Source: an uncultured Treponema sp. (lineage in GTDB: Bacteria; Spirochaetota; Spirochaetia; Treponematales; Treponemataceae). From it: DNA of 64,000 bases. The translations under genes and the position numbers were made by a program. The DNA lies in the NCBI GenBank assembly GCA_949300145.1, contig CASGDA010000003.1, positions 1 through 64,000 of the forward strand, read 5' to 3'. Positions 53,411-62,773 of this stretch are shown piece by piece; position 1 is the stretch's first letter; each line of letters starts with the position of its first letter. The notes under the pieces are model-generated. The model saw nothing but the letters and a program-made list of their open reading frames with translations. It searched no databases and was not told the DNA's origin.

Positions 53411-53437
53411 ATGAATATTATTTGGTATTTAATATGA
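53411..53437 (+). CDS. possible 8-aa leader peptide
   Basis: ATG 53411 starts MNIIWYLI and stops with TGA at 53435, which overlaps the cyclase ATG (53434) as ATGA. It starts at about the predicted +1. If translated, it would feed ribosomes to the cyclase start, which lacks an SD. Confidence 0.35.
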   Translation: MNIIWYLI

Positions 53438-55299
53438 AAGGTGTAAAATTTCCAATAGGATTAAAATTAATAGTTGTCATTTCCTGCCTCCTGATTTTTT
53501 CATTGGGTGCGGCGACCACCGCTGTAACATGGTATGTCAGTGACGAAACAAGGCGCACCGCGGAAGAGAATAACTACACCATCAACTCCCGCTCGGCCTC
53601 CTCCGCGACCAACCAGATAACGATGCTGAGGCTTAACGTCCTGCTTCTCCTTGACATGATGAACTCATCAGGTTCTTCCTCCACCCTTTCCCGGCAGATT
53701 TCCTCGCTGTTTTTTGAGAGGAACCAGAATATCGCCGCTGTGGTTCTTGGAAATTCCGACGGCGCCGTTGACATGACCCTCGTGAATAACCGCTTTTTTG
53801 TCTCGAATGAGCTGGACACCTCTTTTGTGCAGGCTTTTCTGGATGAAAAGAATGAATATATTTCCCGCTCCGCCATTGGTGAAACCTGTGTTTTGAACGC
53901 ATCCCCTGTTTTCGGGCAGGTCGTTCTGGCCATGTTCTTCCCGTATTATGAAGGCGGCTACAGCCAGTGCGCGGTGGTGTTTTTCTCCGGTGAGGATCTT
54001 TTGACCGCGTTCGCCTCCGGTTCGGTGAATGAGTCCTTCATGATAAACCATGACGGTGATGTGCTTGTCCACAGTGATTATTCGCTGGTTATGGCCGGAG
54101 TGAACGCCGCGAATTCACCACTGGTTATTCAGATGAGGGAAAACGCCGATGAATCCCGGCAGGTTATGTTCTCTGAGGAAGACGGCACAGATTTTTTCGG
54201 TGCATACAATAACCTTGGCATAGCGGATCTTTCCGTTCTTACGACGGTTCCTGCCTCTGTGGTTTTTGAGCCTGTTTATACGACTTTGCGGCGCAATGCT
54301 TATTTGACGGTGGCGGTTCTCTTTATTTCCACCATGCTCGTTTATTTCTTCTCGCTTACAATAAGCCGGCCTGTTCAGGCCCTGGCGGAAGCTTCCGATG
54401 AAATCGAAAAGGGACATTACATCCTTAAACTCAAGGCGAAAACCCGGGATGAGATAGGGCTTTTGACCGAGCGCTTTGTCCGCATGGGTAAAGGGCTCGA
54501 CGAACGCGAAAAGCTTAAAGACACTTTCGGGCGGTTCATCAACAAGGAGATAGCGGAAAAAGCCATGCGCGGCGAGCTGGCCCTTGGAGGCGAGACAAAG
54601 CGCGTCACGGTTTTCTTCTCCGATATACGTTCTTTCACCGCCATTTCCGAAAAGCTCCAGCCTTATGAGGTCGTCGAGTTCCTTAACGATTATATGACGC
54701 GGATGGTTGAATGCGTGAATATGACCGGAGGCGTGGTCGATAAGTTTATCGGTGATGCCGTTATGGCCGTCTGGGGTGCGCCGGTTTCTTCCGGTTCCCC
54801 GGCGCAGGACGCTTATAACTGCGTGAAAACCGCCCTCATGATGCGCAGCGCGCTGCTGGAATTCAACAAGGGCCGCGGCGGTGACAAAAAGCCGGTGATA
54901 AAGATAGGATGCGGTATAAACAGCGGTGATGTTGTCGCCGGTCAGATAGGCTCCGAATCCAGGATGGAATACACCGTTATTGGTGATGCTGTGAACCTCG
55001 CTTCCAGAACCGAATCCCTCAACAAACCCCTTGGAACAGATATCCTCATAACAGAAAATACCTACAATTTAATAAAAGAGCATGTCCTTGTGGAGGAGAT
55101 GCCTTCCGTCCACGTAAAAGGAAAAGAAGAGCCGATACGTATGTTCGGGGTTGTTAATATCCCGAAATTGACTGGAGTTTCCGGGGCTGGACCTGAAGGA
55201 CCTAAATCCATCAGAGAAGTGAGGGCTTTGCTTGGTATTCCCGAGCCTGATTTATTAAAGGTGAATGTGAATGAAGAAGAAAAGAAGTACAAGCTCTAG
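53434..55299 (+). CDS. membrane adenylate/guanylate cyclase (class III) with extracellular sensor
   Basis: 621 residues. A TM (about 10-30), an extracytoplasmic sensor region (30-280), a second TM (NAYLTVAVLFISTMLVYFF), HAMP (SRPVQALAEASDEIEKGHY) and a class III cyclase domain: FFSDIRSFTAIS and DKFIGDAVMAVWGAP hold the metal Asps, YTVIGDAVNLASR the transition-state residues. Lys before FIGD and Asp in IGDAVN favour ATP as substrate (cAMP). I start at ATG 53434. It overlaps the FecR gene by 29 bp, suggesting a joint envelope-sensing function. Confidence 0.93.
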   Translation: MKGVKFPIGLKLIVVISCLLIFSLGAATTAVTWYVSDETRRTAEENNYTINSRSASSATNQITMLRLNVLLLLDMMNSSGSSSTLSRQISSLFFERNQNIAAVVLGNSDGAVDMTLVNNRFFVSNELDTSFVQAFLDEKNEYISRSAIGETCVLNASPVFGQVVLAMFFPYYEGGYSQCAVVFFSGEDLLTAFASGSVNESFMINHDGDVLVHSDYSLVMAGVNAANSPLVIQMRENADESRQVMFSEEDGTDFFGAYNNLGIADLSVLTTVPASVVFEPVYTTLRRNAYLTVAVLFISTMLVYFFSLTISRPVQALAEASDEIEKGHYILKLKAKTRDEIGLLTERFVRMGKGLDEREKLKDTFGRFINKEIAEKAMRGELALGGETKRVTVFFSDIRSFTAISEKLQPYEVVEFLNDYMTRMVECVNMTGGVVDKFIGDAVMAVWGAPVSSGSPAQDAYNCVKTALMMRSALLEFNKGRGGDKKPVIKIGCGINSGDVVAGQIGSESRMEYTVIGDAVNLASRTESLNKPLGTDILITENTYNLIKEHVLVEEMPSVHVKGKEEPIRMFGVVNIPKLTGVSGAGPEGPKSIREVRALLGIPEPDLLKVNVNEEEKKYKL

Positions 55300-58200
55300 G
55301 ATTCGCGATTCGGCGGTTTTAGTAGTCTGCCTTCTTGGTTCTTTTTTGAGCCTTATGCTGTTCTGGAGGGATTTGAACCGCACCCTTTCCAAAGTCGGGG
55401 AAACTCCGATAGCAACCATAACATTCAAATACAGGGTGGCGCAGCGTAAATTCATCGACAGGCTTGTATGGGACAGGCTGAGGCAGAGCGGCCCTATTTA
55501 CAACGGGGATGTTATCCGTACAGCGGACCGGGCGGAAGCTTCCCTTCGTTTCGCTGACGAGACGGAGATTTCCATAGGCGAGAATTCAATTATTCAGGTT
55601 TATTTTAATGAGGAGGAAGGCGCCTCCACTGTGTTCGGCGGGGGAAGCATCCAGATTGACAGCTCCGCCGGCGGGCATGGAATGCAGCTCATTTCAGGCT
55701 CTTCTTCTGTCACCCTGGACAAGGGCTCCTCTGTGTCTGCCAGCGGGGAAAGGACGGAGCTTCCGTCGGAAAGCGTTTCCGGCGTCCTGTCCTCGGCGGC
55801 GAAGGCTTCAGGTCTTCAAACCTCCGAGGTCCGCGGTTCCGGCGGAGGGGGGATACGCGGTTTCTTCTCTTCTTTGGCTGGAGGCTCTTCCTCTTCTGTC
55901 TCCCGGGTATCCTCTTCCGGGGAAAGCCCCGCAAAGGCTTCCTCTCTGTCGGTGCAGGTGCTTGAGGGAAACGCTTCTTTTGTTTCTTCGGAAGGCCGTG
56001 CGGTGACGCTGGGCGAGGGTTCCCTCATTTCGGCTGATTCCGGTGGTGTGAGGGAGGGGAAAATCACGGTTTCCGCTCCAAGACAGAACTCCCGGTATTA
56101 TTCGAGTGGGGAGTCCTGCCCCGTTGAATTTGTCTGGAACGTGAAGGATTTGCAGGCGGAAGAATATCCGCTTCTGGAGATTTCCGGGACAAAGAATTTC
56201 TCCGGCGCTGTGCAGACCTTCAACCTTAAAGATGAGACGGACGGCCGTCTGGATGTGAATCTTCCTGACGGAACCCATTACTGGAGGATTAATCTGGCGT
56301 CCTCTTCCGGGCAGGCTGTTTCTTCCTCCGGCGGAATTTCAGGCCGCGTTTCCGTAATTCCTGTCGAAGACATAAAAACGGTTTCCCCGGGAAACGGAGA
56401 GGTTTTCGGTTTCCGCACGACCCCTCCTTCCGCCCGTTTCGCATGGACGGAGGATTCCTCCGCGGTCTCCTATGTATTGGAAATTTCCAACGATGAGACG
56501 ATGGAAGATATCCGCGAGCGGCGGAAAATACAGAATTCTTCCGCGGTAATCTCCTCCCTTGACGAGGGTGTTTATTACTGGAGGGTGACTCCTGTCTACC
56601 AGGATGGCGTAAGCGTGGATGATGCCCTCCGGAATTTCAGGGAATACAGCTCCGGTGTTTCGTCTTTCAGTGTTTCACGTCTCGCCGAATTGCCGCCTCC
56701 TCATTTGAGGCTGCCGTCGGACGGGTCTTTTGTTGATATTTCTTCTTCCCGTGTCACCTTCTCGTGGGAAAACAGCCAGGAAGCCGCCTCTTATTCACTG
56801 ATTGTTGCCAGGGATTCATCTTTGTCTGATTCCAGGAAAGTTTTCAGTTCGACAAACAGTTTTATTCAGGTGGAGCCTGAAAATGCCGGGCTTACGGAAG
56901 GTACGTGGTATTGGACTGTCACCCAGACCGACAAAGAGGGTACGGAATCCTCTTATGTCGCCCCGCGTTCTTTTTCCGCTGTGGAAGGCCAGGTTGTTTT
57001 CGGAACCCTGTTCCCCGAGAACGAATACCGTATTTCAGAGACTTTGATGTACGATACGAAATTCACCTGGAAGAATAATATAAAAGGTGACCTGACCTTG
57101 CAGATAGCCCGTGACATTCTTTTTTCGGACATTGTTGTTAATAAGACATATTCCGGCGAAATTACGGGTGTTTCCGGTTTAGATCTTGAAGAAGGCTCCT
57201 ATTACTGGCGTATTATCAGTCCCAGGATTTCCGAAACAATGGAACCCATGACATCCATTCCGAAAGTATTCCACGTGCAGGGCCTTTTTCCGGAACCGGA
57301 AGGTGTCAAACCTGCCGATAATGAATCGCTGCGTGTCCTGGTTGGTGCGGATGTTCCTTTCTCCTGGGAGCATGTTGAGGGTGCGGAATATTATCAGGTG
57401 AAACTTGTAAGTTCCGACGGACAGGTTGTATATGAGAATCCGTTCAGCGAGTCGAATTCAGTGAATCTGAATTCCGGCGATGTTCCGGAAGGGGATTTGT
57501 CCTGGACCATTCAGGCTATGGCAACGGAAACCCCCTCCTCCACAAGGATGACAGGGCTTACCGCCAGACAGTCTTTCCATCTTATCCACCTGGAACCTGT
57601 CACACTTGTTTCACCGGCTGACAACACGGAAATAGACGGGGTTGACGCCATCCTTTCCCCCGGCTACGTGGAATGGGCGAGTAAGGATTCTGTCACCGCT
57701 TCGTATTTTATTTTAAGCCGCTCAAAGGTTGCGCTGCCCCCTTATTACGCGGGAAACAAAAATAACAGGGCTGTCGTTGTCAGCATGGAAAATCCGGAAC
57801 GCACCATCCGCCTCCCTGTGCTGTCTCCCGGAACGTACTGGTGGACTGTCGTCGCCCTTACAGACGGCGGCATCGATATTTCCGCGCAGTCACCCCGTTC
57901 CTTCAGGATTCTTCCGCTGCCTAAGCTGCCGTCTCCCGTTGTTTCTCAACCCGCCGACGGTACGGTCTTTGATCCCGACACCATGTTCCATGCTTTTCTG
58001 GCCGGCGGTGATGCGGGACTTTCCTCTTTGTTCACTTTTGCCTGGCAGCCGGTGAAAGACGCGGAGGAATACGAACTGAGAATTTATATGGTTTCGGAAG
58101 ACGGGAATACACAGGTTTTTTCAAAAAAAATCGAAGGAAACGAAAACACTTCCTTCTCTCTTGAGGATCAGTCTGTTCTGGATGAGGGGGAATTTGTCTG

Positions 58201-58336
58201 GACGGTGGAGGCGAAGCGTTATTTTACCGGGGATGTGATTCAGGGTGGAGAAGTGAAAGAAACATCCTTTGTAATTGACCTTCCGTCTATCCCTGAGTTC
58301 ACGCCGGAAAATCCGGGGGTGTTGTATGGTCAATAG
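55271..58336 (+). CDS. FecR-domain protein with Fn3-like repeats
   Basis: 1021 residues. N-terminal membrane anchor (AVLVVCLLGSFLSLMLFW), then a FecR domain at about 70-150 (GDVIRTADRAEASLRFADET, GASTVFGGGSIQI). After a Ser/Gly-rich linker come about seven beta-sandwich repeats with the pattern SPADGxxF..W....Y.L.I..D and YYWRV, similar to fibronectin type III. AAAGGTG precedes the ATG. Likely periplasmic; the target is unknown. Confidence 0.85.
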   Translation: MKKKRSTSSRIRDSAVLVVCLLGSFLSLMLFWRDLNRTLSKVGETPIATITFKYRVAQRKFIDRLVWDRLRQSGPIYNGDVIRTADRAEASLRFADETEISIGENSIIQVYFNEEEGASTVFGGGSIQIDSSAGGHGMQLISGSSSVTLDKGSSVSASGERTELPSESVSGVLSSAAKASGLQTSEVRGSGGGGIRGFFSSLAGGSSSSVSRVSSSGESPAKASSLSVQVLEGNASFVSSEGRAVTLGEGSLISADSGGVREGKITVSAPRQNSRYYSSGESCPVEFVWNVKDLQAEEYPLLEISGTKNFSGAVQTFNLKDETDGRLDVNLPDGTHYWRINLASSSGQAVSSSGGISGRVSVIPVEDIKTVSPGNGEVFGFRTTPPSARFAWTEDSSAVSYVLEISNDETMEDIRERRKIQNSSAVISSLDEGVYYWRVTPVYQDGVSVDDALRNFREYSSGVSSFSVSRLAELPPPHLRLPSDGSFVDISSSRVTFSWENSQEAASYSLIVARDSSLSDSRKVFSSTNSFIQVEPENAGLTEGTWYWTVTQTDKEGTESSYVAPRSFSAVEGQVVFGTLFPENEYRISETLMYDTKFTWKNNIKGDLTLQIARDILFSDIVVNKTYSGEITGVSGLDLEEGSYYWRIISPRISETMEPMTSIPKVFHVQGLFPEPEGVKPADNESLRVLVGADVPFSWEHVEGAEYYQVKLVSSDGQVVYENPFSESNSVNLNSGDVPEGDLSWTIQAMATETPSSTRMTGLTARQSFHLIHLEPVTLVSPADNTEIDGVDAILSPGYVEWASKDSVTASYFILSRSKVALPPYYAGNKNNRAVVVSMENPERTIRLPVLSPGTYWWTVVALTDGGIDISAQSPRSFRILPLPKLPSPVVSQPADGTVFDPDTMFHAFLAGGDAGLSSLFTFAWQPVKDAEEYELRIYMVSEDGNTQVFSKKIEGNENTSFSLEDQSVLDEGEFVWTVEAKRYFTGDVIQGGEVKETSFVIDLPSIPEFTPENPGVLYGQ

Positions 58337-59591
58337 ACGCTTTTTGAAAGTGTTTTTGCTTTTGCCTTTCCTCCTGGTTCCGGCCTCTTTTGTTTTCGGG
58401 CAGGAAGAGACTTTCCCTGCGGAGACTCCTGTTGCCCCCGTAGACGGAACTTCACCGGAGTCCGAGTCCTCCGCTTTACCGGAAGAGGAGGAAAAGAACT
58501 ATTCCCTGCATACTGATGAAACCGGTGATACCTATTTCATACAGAAATTCTCCTGGCCTGAAATTCCATACGCCAAAATGTATTATATTGCCTTTGAAAA
58601 AAAGGATGAGAACGGCGACTTCCAGCCGCTGGGGGAAGTCCTTGAAACCGCGGAAAATTCCATAGAGGTATCTTTTTCCCCCGGTATATACCGCTATTTG
58701 GTTAAGGTTGTGAATTTGCTCGGCAAGGTGCAGGTTTTGTCTGAATTCCAGGAATTTAAAATACGGCAGGCTTTCCAGCCGGAACTTCATTCTGTTTCTC
58801 CGAATGTGATTTACCTTGAATATCCGCAGACCGGTGTTTTTTCCCTGACGGGAATCAACTTCTTTGAAGAAAGCTCGATTTTCCTTGGAACCAATTCAAC
58901 TCAGATAACGCCCTCCGATATTTCCCTGGACAATGAGGACGGTACCTCCGCAACGGTGACATTCCCGGTCAGCTCCCTTAATCCGGGCGAATACCAGATG
59001 CAGGTTGTGGATCCCAGCGGTTTGTCCGCGTCTCTCCCTGTCTCCATAAGCTACATGAAGCCTTTCGAGTATCTTCTTTCCGTTTCATATAAGCCTGTGT
59101 TTATTCCGCATGATGATACCTTTAAAGAATATTTGGGGAACACGTTCATGCCCTTCGGAGTGGAACTCAGCGGAACATTTGTGTTCTATAAACGCGCAGT
59201 GGTTCATTTCGGTGTGTCCACCCGTTTTTCATATGCGATGTTCTCTGGTGGCGAAGAATACTATGATGCCTCGGCGAATATTTTCCAGGGTTTTTTGAAT
59301 ATAGATACGATTTTCATGTTGTTCAACAAACGACTTCTTGTGGATTTGTATCTGGGGCCGGGAATTTCCTTTTTGCACAATCTTCATTTCAGTTATTCGC
59401 ATGATCTTGTTTCGGAGGATTTTACTTCCTGGTCGGTGGCCGCCAATGCCGGCATTTCCCTCATGTATTTCTTCACTGAAAACCGCCACCTGTTTATCCA
59501 GGGCGGGTGTGAAGCTTTCTTCACGTTCTACGGCGGAGACACGCTTCTTCTCGGTTTGTCTCCGAAACTCGGTGTGGGGTGGCAGTTTTAG
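58326..59591 (+). CDS. IPT-like and beta-barrel outer-membrane protein
   Basis: 421 residues from ATG 58326 (GGGGGTG upstream), overlapping the FecR stop. Signal peptide (FLLLPFLLVPASFVFG), an Fn3-like domain (KFSWPEIPYAKMYYIAFEK), an IPT/TIG-like domain (SVSPNVIYLEYPQTGVFSLTG) and a C-terminal barrel of about 170 residues ending LGVGWQF, the aromatic terminal residue of outer-membrane barrels. Probably the outer-membrane partner of the FecR protein. Family not named. Confidence 0.8.
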   Translation: MVNRRFLKVFLLLPFLLVPASFVFGQEETFPAETPVAPVDGTSPESESSALPEEEEKNYSLHTDETGDTYFIQKFSWPEIPYAKMYYIAFEKKDENGDFQPLGEVLETAENSIEVSFSPGIYRYLVKVVNLLGKVQVLSEFQEFKIRQAFQPELHSVSPNVIYLEYPQTGVFSLTGINFFEESSIFLGTNSTQITPSDISLDNEDGTSATVTFPVSSLNPGEYQMQVVDPSGLSASLPVSISYMKPFEYLLSVSYKPVFIPHDDTFKEYLGNTFMPFGVELSGTFVFYKRAVVHFGVSTRFSYAMFSGGEEYYDASANIFQGFLNIDTIFMLFNKRLLVDLYLGPGISFLHNLHFSYSHDLVSEDFTSWSVAANAGISLMYFFTENRHLFIQGGCEAFFTFYGGDTLLLGLSPKLGVGWQF

Positions 59592-59633
59592 TTTGGCGTG
59601 AATATCGGGTAAAATAAAAAAAAGGATGTTGAT

Positions 59634-60398
59634 ATGAATCTTGGAAAAAAAGATATGGCCGGGTATATTGACCAGACACTTCTTTCTCCGGCGGCGACAG
59701 AGGAAGAGGTAAGCGCTTTCTGCAGGGAGGCTTACGGTCTCGGGTTCGCGGGTGTCTGCGTTAATCCTTCTTTTGTCGCCCTGGCTTCGGGAATCCTGCG
59801 CGGTTCCGGCGTGAAGGTTTGCAGTGTCGTTGATTTTCCTTTCGGGGCCGGGGGTTTTGACAGCAAGAAGGAACAGGCCGAGGCCGCCGTGAGGCACGGG
59901 GCAGAGGAACTTGATTTCGTCATTGATCTGGGCCTTGTGAAGGGCGGTGAATGGGAACTGCTGGAGAAGGAGTTGACCTCTCTTAACCGCGGTATAAAAG
60001 AATTTTCCGCCTGTTTGCGCGCTCAGACTCCGGAGCGTCAGAAAGGCGGAAATGAATCCGTTCCCTCCGTGGTTACAAAGCTTATACTGGAAACCTGTCT
60101 CCTTTCGGATGATGAAATTGTTTCTTCCTGTCTGTGCGCTAAATCCGCCGGTTTTGACTTTGTGAAAACTTCCACCGGTTTCGCCGTCATCAAAGACTCT
60201 TCCGGCAGATCCCTTCCGAACGGTGCCACCGTGGAGGCGGTGAAGCTCATGCGCGCCACCGTCGGTTCCGGTATGGGGGTAAAGGCCAGCGGCGGGATAC
60301 GAAGCGCCGCAGACGCTTTCGCCATGATTGAAGCCGGAGCGGACCGCATAGGAACCAGCGCCGGAATAAAAATACTCGGGGAAATTCCCTGTGGCTGA
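59634..60398 (+). CDS. deoC: deoxyribose-phosphate aldolase
   Basis: 254 residues. VCVNPSF, DFVIDLGLVKGG and FVKTSTGF (Schiff-base Lys) and GVKASGGIR (second Lys) identify DeoC. It cleaves 2-deoxyribose 5-phosphate to acetaldehyde and glyceraldehyde 3-phosphate in nucleoside catabolism. The N-terminus has DQTLLSP in place of the usual DHTLL. AAGGA precedes the ATG. Confidence 0.96.
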   Translation: MNLGKKDMAGYIDQTLLSPAATEEEVSAFCREAYGLGFAGVCVNPSFVALASGILRGSGVKVCSVVDFPFGAGGFDSKKEQAEAAVRHGAEELDFVIDLGLVKGGEWELLEKELTSLNRGIKEFSACLRAQTPERQKGGNESVPSVVTKLILETCLLSDDEIVSSCLCAKSAGFDFVKTSTGFAVIKDSSGRSLPNGATVEAVKLMRATVGSGMGVKASGGIRSAADAFAMIEAGADRIGTSAGIKILGEIPCG

Positions 60399-61473
60399 TT
60401 TATTTGATTACATAAAGTGGCGCGGCGATATTCCTTTTTCAGTTTCCCCTTTTTGCGCGCTTGATGCGCTTATTTTATGCCAGATTTCCTATGTATGTTT
60501 TGACGGTGTTGTTCCGCGTAAGGAAGAACGTTCCACCATACTGGCGGATTCCGCCGTGGATAAATTCTTTTCCATTCCTGATGTTGAAAAGCGCAGTTAC
60601 AACGGGGTTTTGATAAGTCCCCGTATAATTGAATTGTTCCGGACCGCCCTTAAGTCCGGGAGGTTCCGCGATGTCCGGCTTTTTGCGTATGAAAATGTCA
60701 CGGAGACGGAATCTGTTAAGCAGTTTTGCGCTGTTTCTTTTCTTATTCCGGATAAATCGAAGACGGTTTTTTGTGCTTTCCGTGGCACTGATGACACGAT
60801 TGTCGGCTGGAAGGAAGATTTTATGATGGCCTTTATGCCTGTTGTTCCAGCCCAACAGGCGGCGGTTGAATATGTTGATTTTATTTCCTCCTGCCGGACT
60901 GTACGGTGCAGGCGAATGATAACCGGGGGACATTCCAAGGGCGGCAATCTGGCCGTTTACGCCGCCGCTTTCTGCAGGGATAAAACCCGGAGGAAGATCC
61001 TTTCCGCTTACAATTTTGACGGTCCCGGCTTTTCCAGGGAAACGCTGGAAAGCCTCCAGTTCAAGGAAATCGCCGGTAGAATTTTTTCCTATACGCCGGA
61101 AGTGTCCGTTGTCGGTATGCTTTTTGAGCACACAGGAAAATTTGAGATTGTCGCCAGCAGTGAAAAAGGGCTCTCCCAGCACGACGCTTTTTCCTGGAAA
61201 CTTGACGGGCCGGAATTCCTTCTGCTGCAGGATACTTCCTCCTCCAGTAAATTCTTTGACAGGACCATGAAAAAATTCCTTGAGGACATGAATGCGGATA
61301 AAAGGCGTTCCTTTGTGGATTCCCTTTTCAATATCATTGAAGCAAGCAATGCCCGGACGCTCACCGACTTGAAAAACGGCGGATTTGAGACATCCCGGGC
61401 CATTCTTTCCGCCATAATAAAGAAAACAGTTTCCGGTTCCAAAAAAAAGCAGAAGGAACCCGAAAAAAAATAA
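60391..61473 (+). CDS. DUF2974-type alpha/beta hydrolase (lipase-like)
   Basis: 360 residues from GTG 60391, overlapping the deoC stop by eight bases. VFCAFRGTDDTIVGWKEDF and the nucleophile elbow TGGHSKGGNLAVYAA identify an Mbeg1/DUF2974-type hydrolase; the catalytic Ser is in GHSKGG. No signal peptide. The C-terminus is Lys-rich (GSKKKQKEPEKK). Likely an esterase or lipase; substrate unknown. Confidence 0.85.
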   Translation: MADLFDYIKWRGDIPFSVSPFCALDALILCQISYVCFDGVVPRKEERSTILADSAVDKFFSIPDVEKRSYNGVLISPRIIELFRTALKSGRFRDVRLFAYENVTETESVKQFCAVSFLIPDKSKTVFCAFRGTDDTIVGWKEDFMMAFMPVVPAQQAAVEYVDFISSCRTVRCRRMITGGHSKGGNLAVYAAAFCRDKTRRKILSAYNFDGPGFSRETLESLQFKEIAGRIFSYTPEVSVVGMLFEHTGKFEIVASSEKGLSQHDAFSWKLDGPEFLLLQDTSSSSKFFDRTMKKFLEDMNADKRRSFVDSLFNIIEASNARTLTDLKNGGFETSRAILSAIIKKTVSGSKKKQKEPEKK

Positions 61474-61526
61474 CCCTGTTTTTAATTTGAAAGTTGTACC
61501 TGGATTTATAAATCGTTTATATACTA

Positions 61527-61555
61527 TTTACACTATCTTTTTTTTTTGATATACT
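61527..61555 (+). promoter_or_regulatory. promoter of rpmB with poly-T spacer
   Basis: TTTACA, 17 bp, TATACT. Ten of the spacer bases are a T run (61538-61547). Its length sets the -35/-10 distance. Confidence 0.75.
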
Positions 61556-61597
61556 CTTCAAACTTATAGGAAATATTCCTGTTGAAAGGTGGTAAAT

Positions 61598-61810
61598 ATG
61601 TCCCGTGTATGTGACTGTTGCGGAAAAGGGCCGATGACCGGAAATAAGGTTAGTAAAGCTTATAACCATACCCGCCGCATATGGAAACCGAATATCATCA
61701 AAGTAAAGACTGAAATTGACGGTACAACCAGAACCGTTAAATTGTGCACCAGTTGTCTGCGCAGCGGTTTTGTTACCAAGAAAGTTCCTGTTAAAAAGAC
61801 TGAGAAATAG
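61598..61810 (+). CDS. rpmB: 50S ribosomal protein L28
   Basis: 70 residues from ATG 61598, with GAAAGGTGG upstream. SRVCDCCGKGPMTGNKVS is the L28 signature and CTSCLRSG the second zinc-ligand pair; four cysteines, so the zinc-binding form. Single gene between its own promoter and terminator. Confidence 0.97.
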   Translation: MSRVCDCCGKGPMTGNKVSKAYNHTRRIWKPNIIKVKTEIDGTTRTVKLCTSCLRSGFVTKKVPVKKTEK

Positions 61811-61835
61811 TTTCATATTCAGGTTTCTGTTAGTG

Positions 61836-61880
61836 AACGGAAGGGGAGTCTGCCTTGCATGGCTTCGCTTCCGTTTTTAT
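61836..61880 (+). terminator. terminator of rpmB
   Basis: AACGGAAG pairs with CTTCCGTT, long loop, followed by TTTATTTT. The right arm touches the end of the convergent hydrolase gene. Confidence 0.75.
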
Positions 61881-62689
61881 TTTATGCTGACATCGATTTC
61901 CAGCCCGTCATAAGCCGGGGCGAAGCGTTTGCCCCCGCGTTCCTCCCGGAAGTTTTTTTCCAGCCATTTATCGCACCATTTTACGGTTTCACTGTGACTG
62001 CATTCGTGTCCCAGATGGGTGAACCAGACATTTTCAGCCCCGGTGGAGAAACCGTTTTCAGCGGCCTGGTCGAAATTGAAGTGGGTCGGATGCGGTTTGA
62101 GCCTGAGACCGTCAATCACAAGGTTCTTTATGCCTTTCAGTAAGTGAAATGTTTCTTCCGGTATCCTGCTGCAGTCCGTGATATAAGCGGTGTCGCCGAA
62201 GCGCCAGCCGGTTATTTTCAGCCTGCCGTGAAAGAGGGGAACAGGAATCACGGGGATTCCCCCTATAAACACGGGGTTTCCGTATGTGACCGGACACAGT
62301 TTGAATTTCGGCTTCCCGCCGCCAATCTGGGTTTTTTTGAATACATAGTCAAAGCGGTTTTTTATGTCTTTCAGGCATGGTTTGTCGGAGAATATTTTCA
62401 GCGGCTCTTTTCTGGAAAAAATCCGCAGGTCATCCATCCCGTGGATATGGTCCGCGTGCGAATGGGTGACTAACACCGCGTTTATATGGGTTATCTCCGC
62501 CCTCAGCGCCTGAAGCCTGAATTCCGGTCCTGCGTCAATCAGTATTGAAATATTTTCCCCTTTGTCTCTCAAAAGGGCGCACGCCCTCATCCTGTTGTCC
62601 AGAGGGTCGCCGGATTTGCAGATTGCGCATCCGCAGCCCGGAACAGGAATCCCGGTGCTTGTCCCTGAGCCTAGAATTTCAAGTTTCAT
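61877..62689 (-). CDS. MBL-fold metallohydrolase (PhnP-like phosphodiesterase)
   Basis: 270 residues. The zinc site THSHADHIHG, the Cys motif GCGCAICKSGDP near the N-terminus and the late FTHLGHE are typical of PhnP-type cyclic phosphodiesterases. Role probably phosphoribosyl 1,2-cyclic phosphate or similar phosphodiester hydrolysis. No phn genes nearby. I start at ATG 62689: the -10 TATCCT lies seven bases upstream, and the longer TTG start would sit in the -35. Confidence 0.9.
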   Translation of the reverse strand: MKLEILGSGTSTGIPVPGCGCAICKSGDPLDNRMRACALLRDKGENISILIDAGPEFRLQALRAEITHINAVLVTHSHADHIHGMDDLRIFSRKEPLKIFSDKPCLKDIKNRFDYVFKKTQIGGGKPKFKLCPVTYGNPVFIGGIPVIPVPLFHGRLKITGWRFGDTAYITDCSRIPEETFHLLKGIKNLVIDGLRLKPHPTHFNFDQAAENGFSTGAENVWFTHLGHECSHSETVKWCDKWLEKNFREERGGKRFAPAYDGLEIDVSIK

Positions 62690-62696
62690 GTTTTTC

Positions 62697-62725
62697 AGGA
62701 TAAATCCGAATGAAGAAGAATTCAA
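62697..62725 (-). promoter_or_regulatory. promoter of the PhnP-like gene
   Basis: Minus strand TTGAAT, 17 bp, TATCCT, GAAAAAC, ATG. No SD; leaderless layout. Confidence 0.6.
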
Positions 62726-62773
62726 GACTGCGCCCCGCTTGACGATTATATTACAGTGTTATACTTTTATAAA

